Program-made: the position numbers and the translations under genes
Notes under the pieces: model-generated
The model's input: the letters and a program-made list of their open reading frames with translations, nothing else
Told to the model about the DNA's origin: nothing
Databases searched by the model: none
Origin: CAYNJW01 sp964397665
GTDB taxonomy: Archaea > Nanobdellota > Nanobdellia > Pacearchaeales > GW2011-AR1
DNA length: 11,124 nucleotides
Direction: 5' to 3'
Assembly (NCBI GenBank): GCA_964397665.1
Contig: CAYNJW010000018.1
Location: forward strand, 1 to 11,124
Shown: positions 1-7,018 of the stretch, one piece after another
Position numbering within the stretch: the first letter of the stretch is position 1
Layout: each line of letters starts with the position of its first letter

Positions 1-2
1 AA

Positions 3-176
3 ATTGGATCACCAGTTTGTGGAACTTCAATAGGTGTGGGATTTTTAGCAATATTTTTCCCAAATCTTGCAATTAATTTTCTAGAAGAATATAGTATAAT
101 AATAATTTTTTTATCATTAATACTTCAAATTTTTATTTTATATATTTTAGGTTGTTTTAAAATTAAGAAGGGTTAA
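3..176 (+). CDS. C-terminal fragment of a membrane protein (5' end outside window)
   Basis: An open frame enters from the left edge and ends at the TAA at 174-176, giving 57 visible residues. It begins IGSPVCGTSIG and carries two hydrophobic stretches, roughly residues 9-25 and 33-50, and ends with a basic tail (CFKIKKG). This is the look of the last two membrane helices of a polytopic inner-membrane protein. The other two forward frames are closed by stops within the first 75 bases, which supports this one. Its 3' end overlaps the 3' end of the opposite-strand ATPase gene by 14 bases, so the two genes converge with no intergenic space. A Cys in a Ser-Pro-Val-Cys-Gly turn recalls small heavy-metal or thiol transport proteins, but the fragment is too short to name a family. 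Confidence 0.5.
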   Translation: MGSPVCGTSIGVGFLAIFFPNLAINFLEEYSIIIIFLSLILQIFILYILGCFKIKKG

Positions 177-747
177 ATTTTCTTAAATTTTTTACAGTTT
201 CATTATTAGATTCTAGCATTCTTTCAAGATAACTTTTTTCAAATTCAATAATTCTATCAGCATTTTCAATAAATCTCAAGCTATGTGTTGCCAAAATAAT
301 TTGAATATCATTTTTAAGACTTAGTTTTTTTATTAGTTTACTAATTTCTTTTTCTTCATTATAATCTAATCCAGTTTCGGGAGTATCAATTAAAAGGCAA
401 TCCTCACCTGAATAATTTTGAAATGATAAACTCTCTTTTGCAAATTGTCCTTCTGAGGAAAATGTTGCTCTAGAATCTATTATTGCTCTTATAATTGGAT
501 TAGTTTTAAATAAGGTGTTTTCATTTAATGATTCAATAGATAAATATTTTATCAAATTTTTTTTAGACTGTTTAATTTTGCAATGCTTACAAGAATAAAT
601 TGATTCAAGCAAAGTTGTTTTTCCAGAACCATTTGGACCAATTAATACATTATAACCTCTGGAAAAAGAAAGATAATGTTTATTTTCAACACCAAGAATT
701 GAAATTCTTCTAGAATGATTTATACATGGAAGAATTTTTTCAATCAT
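163..747 (-). CDS. Compact ABC/SMC-type AAA ATPase (AAA_21-like), single domain
   Basis: A 194-residue soluble P-loop ATPase. Visible motifs: Walker A GPNGSGKTT (residues 37-45), a CxxC pair just after the P-loop helix (C53, C56), a signature-like SSEGQ (97-101), Walker B CLLID followed by TPETGLD (117-128), and the H-loop histidine in ATHS (H155). The order is that of ABC-type and SMC/RecF-like ATPases, but only about 50 residues separate Walker A from the signature, so there is no coiled coil or long insertion. At the usual Walker B glutamate position there is Thr122 (DTPE instead of DEPE); Glu124 follows two residues later. The ATG lies inside the end of the upstream regulator gene (8-base overlap), which implies translational coupling. 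No transmembrane partner follows it, so it could be a free-standing signalling or repair-type ATPase rather than a transporter subunit. The substrate cannot be told from sequence. Confidence 0.85.
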   Translation of the reverse strand: MIEKILPCINHSRRISILGVENKHYLSFSRGYNVLIGPNGSGKTTLLESIYSCKHCKIKQSKKNLIKYLSIESLNENTLFKTNPIIRAIIDSRATFSSEGQFAKESLSFQNYSGEDCLLIDTPETGLDYNEEKEISKLIKKLSLKNDIQIILATHSLRFIENADRIIEFEKSYLERMLESNNETVKNLRKFNPS

Positions 748-1102
748 TTAAAAACTCCCAATGTTCTATATAATTTTCAACATGTTTTGCCCAATTATGA
801 ACTATTTCTTTTAAAATTTTCTTTATTTTTATTTTAGAGTTACAAACATAAATATAATTATACCCTCCATTAAAGAGATTTTTTTGTTGGCGTAAGATTA
901 TTTTTTGAGTATATAATTTTTTTACTGCTTTTTGAATAGTTGTAAGATTTAATTTTGTTTTTCTTGAGATTGTTGAGGTATCAAAACTTTTAGGATAATT
1001 TTTTATAAAAAATTCAAAAATTTTCAATTCTGATTTGGTCAATCCAAGTTCACATTTAACAATATCTTTTAAATTAAATTGGTTACATGCAAAGTCTATC
1101 AT
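740..1102 (-). CDS. Winged-helix transcriptional regulator (TrmB/MarR-like)
   Basis: A 120-residue DNA-binding protein. Residues 21-86 form a winged helix-turn-helix: helix 1 LTKSELKIFEFF, a second helix STISRKTK, a recognition helix around NLTTIQKAVKKLY (52-64), then a two-strand wing with a turn at NGGYNYIYV. The C-terminal helix (91-115) is amphipathic and probably dimerises. Cysteines at 6, 17 and 87 stand out in so short a protein. C17 sits just before the first HTH helix, as in archaeal regulators of this shape found near sulfur/thiol genes, so redox or thiol sensing is possible but unproven. The gene follows the TDT-like membrane protein after a 30-base gap and overlaps the ATPase start by 8 bases, so it may regulate that locus. 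No Shine-Dalgarno is visible; a weak TATA-like TTTATTTA lies about 24 nt upstream of the ATG. Confidence 0.8.
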   Translation of the reverse strand: MIDFACNQFNLKDIVKCELGLTKSELKIFEFFIKNYPKSFDTSTISRKTKLNLTTIQKAVKKLYTQKIILRQQKNLFNGGYNYIYVCNSKIKIKKILKEIVHNWAKHVENYIEHWEFLND

Positions 1103-1132
1103 AAGATAATTAATCTTTTTCTAAATAAAAAC

Positions 1133-2287
1133 TTAACTACAGTTTATTTTTTTCATAGAAAATACTTTCCAACACCTAAGTTGCCTTTCAAATAAAATTC
1201 CAAAAAGAATTAAGGTAATTAAAGTAGTAATCAAGACGGTTATTAGAAGAATTTTACTTGGAATAAAAACAGCATAAAAGAAACTTCCGAGAACAGCATA
1301 AGCTACAAAAGGACAAACTAAACCCCACTGAGTAATATAAAATTCTTTATTAAAGAAATGATTTTTGAAATAATCTTTCAACATTGCAAAACCGAACATA
1401 AAATACCAGGTTTCAAAAGCGAAAGCTAGAGAGATTACGCCAATAAAATAAGCACCCATATGCATTCCAAGATGTTTTTCTAAATAATGTCCAAGCCTGA
1501 AAGCACTTATGGCATAAAGAGTAATATTTGGAATAACAATTAAAAAACTTGGCATAAATTCTTTATCTGGAAGTCCAGGAGCATTAAAATGACTTTTAAA
1601 GATTGCACTCAATTTAACAGATAATAAAAATACACCCATTGTTCCTGAAACAAGAGACATAAAGGCTGCAAGATGTGCAATATTAGCATTAGCAGACAAT
1701 GCTGCAATACCTGTCCCTGTAACAGTTATCATTGATAAAGCAAAAGGATGCAATAACCATCCAAAACTTATTTTATTTACATCAAAATTATTTTCAAAGG
1801 AAATCTTTAATAATTTTATCTCAAATTTCATTAAGAAAACCCAGATTAAACTCCACGCGATTAGTGCAGGCAACATAAAGCTTTGAAGATTATTTGCAAA
1901 AGAAGGTATAAAGAATCTAATTGGTCCAATAAATACATTTAAGGTCATAGCAATAGCAATAAATGGTGTGATAATCGAAGAATTTTTTAAAGGATTTTGC
2001 AGTGTTTTATAATAATCTTTAGTTTTTATCCAATTATATAATTGCACGCTAAATAACCCCATTAAGATTAAATGAATTGAAGCAGGAATAATCATTACTA
2101 GTTCTAATATTCTAAATAATATTTCTTGAAAAATTGAAAGTGTGCCGTGTCCAATTTGAGAATATTGTATTAAGCCTTTTCCATGTTTTAAAGTATATTG
2201 AAAGAATGCAAAAGGAATTATTGAAATTCCGCCAGCTCCAAGAGCCATTAGAAAGATTAACGGATTAAACTTAGATTTTTTTACCAT
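1133..2287 (-). CDS. Ten-TM membrane protein, TDT / TsoY-like transporter family
   Basis: A 384-residue polytopic membrane protein. Hydrophobic segments fall near residues 8-29, 55-83, 104-127, 136-153, 175-197, 203-226, 247-265, 278-303, 319-342 and 345-367: ten helices, the number typical of the tellurite-resistance/dicarboxylate transporter (TDT) fold. The N-terminal FNPLIFLMALGAGGIS resembles the opening of TsoY-type membrane proteins as I remember them; this is from memory, not a search. Loops contain conserved-looking His and Gly (LGHYLEKHLGMHMGAY, 265-280). TDT relatives carry small organic acids, tellurite, sulfite or inorganic anions, so the substrate is open. It is the first gene of a likely unit with the regulator and ATPase. 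Its ATG (2285-2287) lies 28 nt from the centre of a strong TATA box, consistent with a very short or absent leader. Confidence 0.65.
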   Translation of the reverse strand: MVKKSKFNPLIFLMALGAGGISIIPFAFFQYTLKHGKGLIQYSQIGHGTLSIFQEILFRILELVMIIPASIHLILMGLFSVQLYNWIKTKDYYKTLQNPLKNSSIITPFIAIAMTLNVFIGPIRFFIPSFANNLQSFMLPALIAWSLIWVFLMKFEIKLLKISFENNFDVNKISFGWLLHPFALSMITVTGTGIAALSANANIAHLAAFMSLVSGTMGVFLLSVKLSAIFKSHFNAPGLPDKEFMPSFLIVIPNITLYAISAFRLGHYLEKHLGMHMGAYFIGVISLAFAFETWYFMFGFAMLKDYFKNHFFNKEFYITQWGLVCPFVAYAVLGSFFYAVFIPSKILLITVLITTLITLILFGILFERQLRCWKVFSMKKINCS

Positions 2288-2310
2288 GGTACTTCCAGAA
2301 ATTAGAAGTC

Positions 2311-2326
2311 CTTTATAAAGCTTTTT
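2311..2326 (-). promoter_or_regulatory. BRE + TATA box for the TDT-like gene
   Basis: Read on the minus strand this is AAAAAGCTTTATAAAG: a purine-rich BRE followed by a near-perfect archaeal TATA box (2312-2319). The TATA centre is 28.5 nt from the A of the ATG, which places transcription start within a few bases of the start codon. It is the best promoter match of the minus-strand genes. Confidence 0.6.
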
Positions 2327-2369
2327 AAGTAAATATATAGATTAATAAAAAATAGAAGTAGTGTAAATT

Positions 2370-2377
2370 AAAAAAAA
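2370..2377 (-). terminator. Oligo-T terminator after the hydrolase gene
   Basis: On the minus strand, about 32 bases past the hydrolase stop codon, there is a run of eight T within a T-rich stretch. Archaeal RNA polymerase terminates at such non-template T runs without needing a hairpin. It sits between the hydrolase stop and the promoter of the TDT-like gene, where a terminator is expected. Confidence 0.45.
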
Positions 2378-2408
2378 TTTGAAGTTTGTTATTTTTAAAA
2401 AGTTTTAT

Positions 2409-3320
2409 TTATAATCTTCTCAAATTATTTTCAAAATTGATGATATTTTTTATAACATCTAACTTATCAAAATCTTCTAGCAAAATATGATTTGACTTTG
2501 TAAATTGAATTAAATCTCTTTTAGTTGAATTAATATTCTTAAAGATAACTTTAGAACAACTAAAACTTGCAACCTTATCATTTATCGAATGTTGAATTAA
2601 AATTGGTTCAGATATTTTATTGACATTGTTAAGTGTTTCTTTAAAAAATTTTGAAGAATATTTTACCGGTTCAAGGGGCATATTCCAGTAAGAAATATGT
2701 TTTTCAAGTCCTTCTTTAGAATTTATTTGCCCTATTTTAGATTTCTTAGTATAACTAATAATATTTGCAAAAATATCAAGATAGAATTCTGATTTAAAAA
2801 TTCTGAAGGGATTATAAGTTGCTTTAAAATACGGCGCAATTAAATAAAGATTATTTACTTTTTCTTCTTCAGCTATTTTAGTTGCTATTGCACCACCGAA
2901 TGAAAAACCAACAATATTTACCTTTTCACAGTTATTTTGTAACTCTTCGAATTCAGAAGCAATTTGAGAATACCAATTTTCAATTGTTAGATTTAAGATT
3001 TTGCTAGGAACTTCACCATGTCCATAATATCTTGGAACAATAACTGTTTCATTAAATTCTTTGTTTAATCTATTTGCTAATTCAGATAACTCTTGAGGTG
3101 TAGAAGTATATCCATGTAAAAGTAACCAACAAGTTTCATTTTTACCTATAAGTCTTATTTCTTGAGCATTTAAGATTACGCCATCTGATGAAAAGTTCCA
3201 AGATTTTAAATCACGATTATCAATTTTTGATAACTGTAAGAATCCGGTATTCAAGTATAATAAACAAAAAATAATAAAAATTATGGCTAAAATTATGATA
3301 TATCTTTTTTTAAATTTCAT
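2409..3320 (-). CDS. Membrane-anchored alpha/beta hydrolase (carboxylesterase/lipase type)
   Basis: 303 residues. Residues 5-22 are a hydrophobic signal anchor after a basic start (MKFKKR), so the catalytic domain is probably outside the membrane. The alpha/beta hydrolase fold is clear. The oxyanion region is LLLHGYTSTPQE (67-78), the nucleophile elbow is GFSFGG with Ser140, the acid is probably Asp248 in HSINDKV, and the catalytic histidine is His278 in SNHIL. The spacing and short lid resemble the carboxylesterase Est30/monoacylglycerol lipase group (COG1647-like), which cleaves carboxyl esters of short or medium acyl chains. The start is fixed by an ATGA overlap with the stop of the nitroreductase gene upstream, so the two are translated together. 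The true substrate is unknown; an anchored esterase could act on lipids or scavenged esters at the cell surface. Confidence 0.85.
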   Translation of the reverse strand: MKFKKRYIIILAIIFIIFCLLYLNTGFLQLSKIDNRDLKSWNFSSDGVILNAQEIRLIGKNETCWLLLHGYTSTPQELSELANRLNKEFNETVIVPRYYGHGEVPSKILNLTIENWYSQIASEFEELQNNCEKVNIVGFSFGGAIATKIAEEEKVNNLYLIAPYFKATYNPFRIFKSEFYLDIFANIISYTKKSKIGQINSKEGLEKHISYWNMPLEPVKYSSKFFKETLNNVNKISEPILIQHSINDKVASFSCSKVIFKNINSTKRDLIQFTKSNHILLEDFDKLDVIKNIINFENNLRRL

Positions 3321-3901
3321 TTATCTAATTTATCGCCTTTTGCTATATCTGTGGTTTGTAATGGTGGATTCATTGTTTTATTTTTCCACTTTTCAAAATA
3401 AAGAACATTATCTAATTCAACTTTTTCAGGAGTTTTAAAAGAATGTGCTTTACTTCTAAATCCAATTGGAATTATTGCTTCAACAGTCCATAAATCCGGA
3501 GTATCGATTACATTTTTAATTTGATCTTCAAGATAATAACCAACCCAACAAGCATCTAAACCTCTATCTGTTAAAGTAAGAAGAATATTTTGGATAGCTG
3601 CACCAGCTTGTTGAGAAGCGAAACCTGCACCGCGAGTGTCATATAATCTTTTAACTTTTTCATGATCTGATAAGACAACTAAAACATGCGGTGTATCTAC
3701 AAAATCTTGTTGACATGAACTTCTAATTTTTTGAATTTTCTTTTCATCAGAAACTAAAACAAATTTTAATGAAAAATTATTTCCTGCCATAGGTGCATAT
3801 CTTGCTGAATCAATTGCTTGAACTATTTTTCTCCAATCACCCTTTTTTTTTGAAAATTTTTTGATACTTCTTCTAGTCTTTATCACTTCTTTTAAATCCA
3901 T
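3317..3901 (-). CDS. Nitroreductase-family FMN oxidoreductase
   Basis: A 194-residue cytoplasmic flavoprotein. The family hallmarks are present: an N-terminal RRSIKKF (10-16) that binds the FMN phosphate, SARYAPMAGNN (32-42), the helix SQQAGAAIQNILLTLTDRGLDACWVG (split across residues 96-121), and a final IPIGF (145-149). These enzymes use NAD(P)H and FMN to reduce nitro groups, quinones or related electron-poor substrates; some members instead act in dehalogenation, enoate reduction or F420/coenzyme chemistry, so the exact substrate cannot be read here. The length is normal for a minimal member. It begins a two-gene unit with the hydrolase (ATGA overlap). The ATG is preceded at 25 nt by a TATA-like TTAAAAA, in line with a leaderless message separate from the upstream gene. 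Confidence 0.9.
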   Translation of the reverse strand: MDLKEVIKTRRSIKKFSKKKGDWRKIVQAIDSARYAPMAGNNFSLKFVLVSDEKKIQKIRSSCQQDFVDTPHVLVVLSDHEKVKRLYDTRGAGFASQQAGAAIQNILLTLTDRGLDACWVGYYLEDQIKNVIDTPDLWTVEAIIPIGFRSKAHSFKTPEKVELDNVLYFEKWKNKTMNPPLQTTDIAKGDKLDK

Positions 3902-3922
3902 AAATATTCTTAGTTTATTATG

Positions 3923-3929
3923 TTTTTAA
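3923..3929 (-). promoter_or_regulatory. Putative TATA box for the nitroreductase-hydrolase unit
   Basis: On the minus strand the sequence reads CTTAAAAAC, a weak TATA match centred 25 nt upstream of the nitroreductase ATG. The spacing matches the other genes here. It lies in the 34-base gap after the upstream gene, so read-through from that gene is also possible. Confidence 0.35.
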
Positions 3930-3935
3930 GGGTTT

Positions 3936-5246
3936 TTATTTTTTGATACTTTTTGATTTAATAAACTCTGTTAAATTATTTGAAATTTTCTTAACTTCCT
4001 TGCTTAAACAAGAACCATAAACACTTTTACAATTCTTCATTGCAATAAGATTTGTTTTAATTATTAGTCTATTGAAAACATTCTTTTCAGAGTTTAAAGA
4101 ATTAATATTTTTTATTGCTCTTATTTTTTTATAATTTGAAAGAGCATCACAAATTTTTTCTTTTGAGTCTTGTAAAAGTAAAACTTTCTCAAAGATATCT
4201 GTTTCCATAATCTTTTTCAAATCTTTTTCTTCAAATATTTCTGGACAAGATTTTATTAAGTCTAATTTTTTTATTTCTTCCACTGTCGGGATTTTTAGTG
4301 AATCAACAAATTCATTTAATAAATTAAAAAAATCGGATTCATTATCCAATTGAGTTATTTCATTAATTGGAATCTTTGTAAATCCATTAAAGGTTAATTT
4401 ACCATCTTCAGTTAAGTTAGCTAACCTATATTTTTTAGAGTCTGTTTTTGAAAGATTTAATAGAAGATTATTTAAATTGGTTAATAACTTAGTAGAAATT
4501 TTTGCCTGAATAGATACAATGCTAAGAAGATCTAATGTCTGTGCCTTTACTAAATAAGATTTTTTATTTCCCCCTTTTATTTCTTTAATAACCTGATCTT
4601 CATTAATTTTTCCAGAATTATATTCTTCAACTAATCTACTAAGTTCTACGAATGGATCATATTTGTAAATTTTACCACTTTCGAACATTTCTTCAAAAAA
4701 AGTTGAATAAGATGAAGAAGAGAATACACTCATCAATGCACTTGAACCTCCGACAGTAAAGTTTTCATAATTTCCTTTATTAATTCGTTTGCCCAAAGTA
4801 CCATCATTACATGAAGATTTATATAAATAATTATCCAGTCTTGAAATCTTTTTACCATCTTGACAGATAGTTTGATAATTTTCCAACATAATCTGCATTT
4901 GTCCTGTATATTTTAAAGAATTTATTTGATTTTGAATATAAAGTTTATTTCCTTCAATTATCTTTTCTGTTTCTTTAATAGATTTAAAATCTACATCTTT
5001 TGTATATTCATCTCTCATTATTTTAATGTTATCTGAAATGACTTCATTAATGGAAGAGTATTTAGCATTTAATTTCATTTTTTCAACAACAGCCCTAACA
5101 CTAACAAAACTAATAATAAAAATTAAAATAATTCCAAGAATAAGATACTTTTTTTTATGCTGTTTTTTTTGCTTAATTTTTGGAACAAATGCATAAGGAT
5201 TATTAATTTTTTGTTGTGAATTATTGAATGAATCATTATTATCCAT
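3936..5246 (-). CDS. Unrecognised single-pass membrane protein with a six-cysteine ectodomain
   Basis: 436 residues, family not recognised. The first 33 residues are polar and Lys-rich (KQKKQHKKK at 25-33), then one transmembrane helix spans about 34-52, leaving some 380 residues on the outside by the positive-inside rule. The ectodomain is mostly helical in appearance, with a Ser/Gly-rich stretch at 166-181. All six cysteines (C128, C146, C334, C366, C406, C413) lie outside and fall as three sequence-adjacent pairs, which suggests three disulfides. There are several Asn-x-Ser/Thr sites. The gene diverges from gatD and appears to share its TATA box. A role in surface structure or attachment would be a guess; no enzyme motif is visible. 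Confidence 0.8.
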   Translation of the reverse strand: MDNNDSFNNSQQKINNPYAFVPKIKQKKQHKKKYLILGIILIFIISFVSVRAVVEKMKLNAKYSSINEVISDNIKIMRDEYTKDVDFKSIKETEKIIEGNKLYIQNQINSLKYTGQMQIMLENYQTICQDGKKISRLDNYLYKSSCNDGTLGKRINKGNYENFTVGGSSALMSVFSSSSYSTFFEEMFESGKIYKYDPFVELSRLVEEYNSGKINEDQVIKEIKGGNKKSYLVKAQTLDLLSIVSIQAKISTKLLTNLNNLLLNLSKTDSKKYRLANLTEDGKLTFNGFTKIPINEITQLDNESDFFNLLNEFVDSLKIPTVEEIKKLDLIKSCPEIFEEKDLKKIMETDIFEKVLLLQDSKEKICDALSNYKKIRAIKNINSLNSEKNVFNRLIIKTNLIAMKNCKSVYGSCLSKEVKKISNNLTEFIKSKSIKK

Positions 5247-5267
5247 TTCAAATGAAAATTTTAAAAC

Positions 5268-5275
5268 TTTATAAA
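5268..5275. promoter_or_regulatory. Single symmetric TATA box between divergent gatD and surface-protein genes
   Basis: The octamer TTTATAAA is its own reverse complement. Its centre (between 5271 and 5272) is 25.5 nt from the A of the gatD ATG (5297) on the right and 25.5 nt from the A of the divergent gene's ATG (5246) on the left. A BRE-like AAAAC flanks it on the gatD-directed side; the other side reads CCAAGG on the minus strand, a weaker match. The 50-base intergenic region has no second TATA candidate at proper spacing, so one element probably serves both genes, with leaderless transcripts in each direction. Confidence 0.6.
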
Positions 5276-5296
5276 CCTTGGTAAATTAAGAATATT

Positions 5297-6574
5297 ATGA
5301 AAGAAAAGATGCTTACAATTGGTGATTATGTTGAATTAAAGACTTCAGATAAAAACTGGAGAGGTAGAGTTTTAGAAAGCCATGATTCTTCAATTGTTTT
5401 ATTAAAGTTAGATTCAGGATATAATATTGGAATAAGGGAAGAATCTATCTTGAATGTTAGAGTTCTTAAAAAAGTAGAAAATCCAATTAAAGAAAAATTA
5501 GTTTTTAAAAAAGATGAAAATTTACCAAATATTGCGATGATAATAACTGGTGGGACAATTTCTTCAAGGTTAGATTCAAAAACTGGAGCAGTGAAATGGA
5601 CTTCTGTTGATGACTTATTTAATATTGCTCCAGAATTAAAAAAGATTTGCAATATTACTAAAATTGAAAAGCCATTTATGAAAGGTTCAGAAGATATGTC
5701 TCTAAAATACTGGAAACAAATATCAGAAATAGCAAAAGATTTGTTAAACGATGAATCTATACATGGAATAATAATAACCCATGGAACAGATACTCTTCAT
5801 TTTGGTTCTGCTTCTTTAGCTTTTTTCTTAGGAAAATTGAATAAACCGGTAGCTTTTACATATTCTCAGAGAAGTATAGACCGAGGTTCAACAGATGCAC
5901 ATTTAAATTTAATTTGTGCAGCGAGATATGCAATTTCAGATATTGCAGAAGTTTCAATTGTAGGTCATAAAAATTTAGATGATAAATATTGTTTAGCAAT
6001 TCCAGGAGCAAAAACAAGAAAGATGCATTCTTCAAGGAGAGACGCATTTAAACCAATAAATACTGAACCCTTTGCACAAATTGATAAAGAAGGTTTAAAG
6101 ATTTTAAAGAGTTTTAATGCAAGAAATAATTCAAAGATAAAGTTAGATAATTCAACATCTTCAAAAGTTATTTTAATAAAAGTTTTTCCAGGAATGTTTC
6201 CAGAAGTTTTAGATTTTTATAAAGAAAAAGGTTACAAAGGAATAATCTTAGAAACTACTGGTTTAGGCCATGTTCCAGGAAAAGACTCAGAAAATAATTG
6301 GCTTCCAACAATTAAAAGATTAACAAAAGAAGGGATAATTATCTGCGCAACTGCTCAAACAATTTATGGGGGTTTAAATCCAAATGTGTATTCAAATGGG
6401 AGAGAACTTCAAAAAACTGGAATAATATTTTTAAGAGATATGTTATCCGAAACGGCATTTGTAAAGTTATCTTGGATATTGGGACACAAATCTATGAATA
6501 CTCCAGAGAAAATTAGAGATAGAATGCTTGAAAATATTTCTGGAGAATTTAATGAAAATCTTGGATTTGATTAA
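5297..6574 (+). CDS. gatD: Glu-tRNA(Gln) amidotransferase subunit D
   Basis: 425 residues. This is the glutaminase subunit of the archaeal GatDE complex, which converts Glu-tRNA(Gln) to Gln-tRNA(Gln); GatD releases ammonia from an amide donor and passes it to GatE. Residues 7-57 form the Tudor-like N-terminal domain (IGDYVELKTSDKNWRGRVL). The rest is an L-asparaginase-type fold: TGGTISS with Thr87, HGTDT with Thr164 and Asp165, and Lys242 in AKTRKMHSSRRDAF. Thr/Thr/Asp/Lys is the catalytic set of the family, with nearly the spacing known for the Methanothermobacter enzyme. TTGLGHVPG (320-328) and the C-terminal asparaginase domain are also present. Length is normal. The first ATG is preferred over Met5 because it lies 25.5 nt from the TATA centre. 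gatE lies 0.95 kb downstream on the same strand, with two minus-strand genes between. Confidence 0.97.
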   Translation: MKEKMLTIGDYVELKTSDKNWRGRVLESHDSSIVLLKLDSGYNIGIREESILNVRVLKKVENPIKEKLVFKKDENLPNIAMIITGGTISSRLDSKTGAVKWTSVDDLFNIAPELKKICNITKIEKPFMKGSEDMSLKYWKQISEIAKDLLNDESIHGIIITHGTDTLHFGSASLAFFLGKLNKPVAFTYSQRSIDRGSTDAHLNLICAARYAISDIAEVSIVGHKNLDDKYCLAIPGAKTRKMHSSRRDAFKPINTEPFAQIDKEGLKILKSFNARNNSKIKLDNSTSSKVILIKVFPGMFPEVLDFYKEKGYKGIILETTGLGHVPGKDSENNWLPTIKRLTKEGIIICATAQTIYGGLNPNVYSNGRELQKTGIIFLRDMLSETAFVKLSWILGHKSMNTPEKIRDRMLENISGEFNENLGFD

Positions 6575-6584
6575 AATAAAAAAA

Positions 6585-6606
6585 TCTACTCAAAAATAAA
6601 AGTAGA
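6585..6606. terminator. Convergent intergenic region with small inverted repeat and T/A runs
   Basis: Between the gatD stop and the end of the minus-strand DUF3566-like gene (45 bases) lies TCTACT, a 10-base loop, then AGTAGA. The 6-bp stem is followed on the plus strand by A/T-rich sequence and on the minus strand by runs of seven and four T. The T runs alone could end the minus-strand transcript in archaea; whether the stem matters is doubtful. Confidence 0.35.
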
Positions 6607-6619
6607 AAATAAAATAAAA

Positions 6620-6946
6620 TTATTTCTTTTTCTTAGAAGTTTTCTTTACTGACTTTATTTCTATTAAGTCAAACTTAATACCACCAATCCAACTACTGAA
6701 CAGATTGTATAATAAAGCACCAATTAAGGCAAGTAAAGAATAAACTACTACTTGGAAAAATATTATTGTTAAAGCTGTTCCGAATGTAAAGCTTAAACCA
6801 TTAACACCCATAGAAGATAAAACATCTGTTGGTGTAAATTTGTAAAGTGCCCACATGTATAAAGACATAATTAATCCAGCAATTAAACCGAATAAAGACA
6901 TAACTTTAACTGAAGATAAAACACCTATTTTTTTTAATTCTTGCAT
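6620..6946 (-). CDS. Small two-TM membrane protein, DUF3566-like
   Basis: 108 residues. Two transmembrane helices, about 13-35 and 57-82, are followed by the segment LLYNLFSSWIGGIKFDLIEIK (split at 78-98) and a very basic tail (KKTSKKKK). The architecture and the ending YNL-x4-GGI resemble the DUF3566 family of bacterial and archaeal membrane proteins, where the second helix runs into a LyxxxxxxxGG-hydrophobic strand. Function of that family is unknown. It is the only gene in the window with a strong Shine-Dalgarno sequence, so unlike its neighbours it must have a leadered mRNA. The segment 36-55, between the helices, is short and polar. The gene is 72 bases downstream of the 141-residue gene and probably has its own promoter. 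Confidence 0.75.
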   Translation of the reverse strand: MQELKKIGVLSSVKVMSLFGLIAGLIMSLYMWALYKFTPTDVLSSMGVNGLSFTFGTALTIIFFQVVVYSLLALIGALLYNLFSSWIGGIKFDLIEIKSVKKTSKKKK

Positions 6947-6950
6947 AATA

Positions 6951-6957
6951 ACCTCCT
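6951..6957 (-). promoter_or_regulatory. Strong Shine-Dalgarno for the DUF3566-like gene
   Basis: The minus strand reads GAAAGGAGGTTATTATG: a perfect AGGAGGT four bases before the ATG. It fixes the start codon. No other start in the window has a comparable site. Confidence 0.85.
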
Positions 6958-7000
6958 TTCAAAACATTTAATTTTGATAATTATATGATTCAAAAACATT

Positions 7001-7008
7001 ATTTAAAT
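7001..7008 (-). promoter_or_regulatory. Possible TATA box for the DUF3566-like gene
   Basis: ATTTAAAT (palindromic) lies about 58 nt upstream of the ATG. Initiation some 25 nt beyond it would give a leader of roughly 30 nt containing the Shine-Dalgarno. A second candidate, ATATAATTA near 6979-6987, would leave a shorter leader. The region is A/T-rich, so the choice is uncertain. Confidence 0.3.
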
Positions 7009-7018
7009 GTATTGGAAT

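Noticed and set aside
2288..2408. Longest intergenic gap, examined for a tRNA, small RNA or short gene
   Set aside because: It is 121 bases of A/T-rich sequence that holds a T-run terminator and a promoter; no cloverleaf or coding frame was seen.
5326..5652. Minus-strand open frame of 108 codons inside gatD
   Set aside because: It lies wholly within a securely identified gene and its composition is that of an antisense frame.
6585..6606. Hairpin considered as an intrinsic bacterial-type terminator
   Set aside because: The stem is only 6 bp, A/T-rich and with a 10-base loop; archaeal termination relies on T runs, so I list it only as a weak terminator region.
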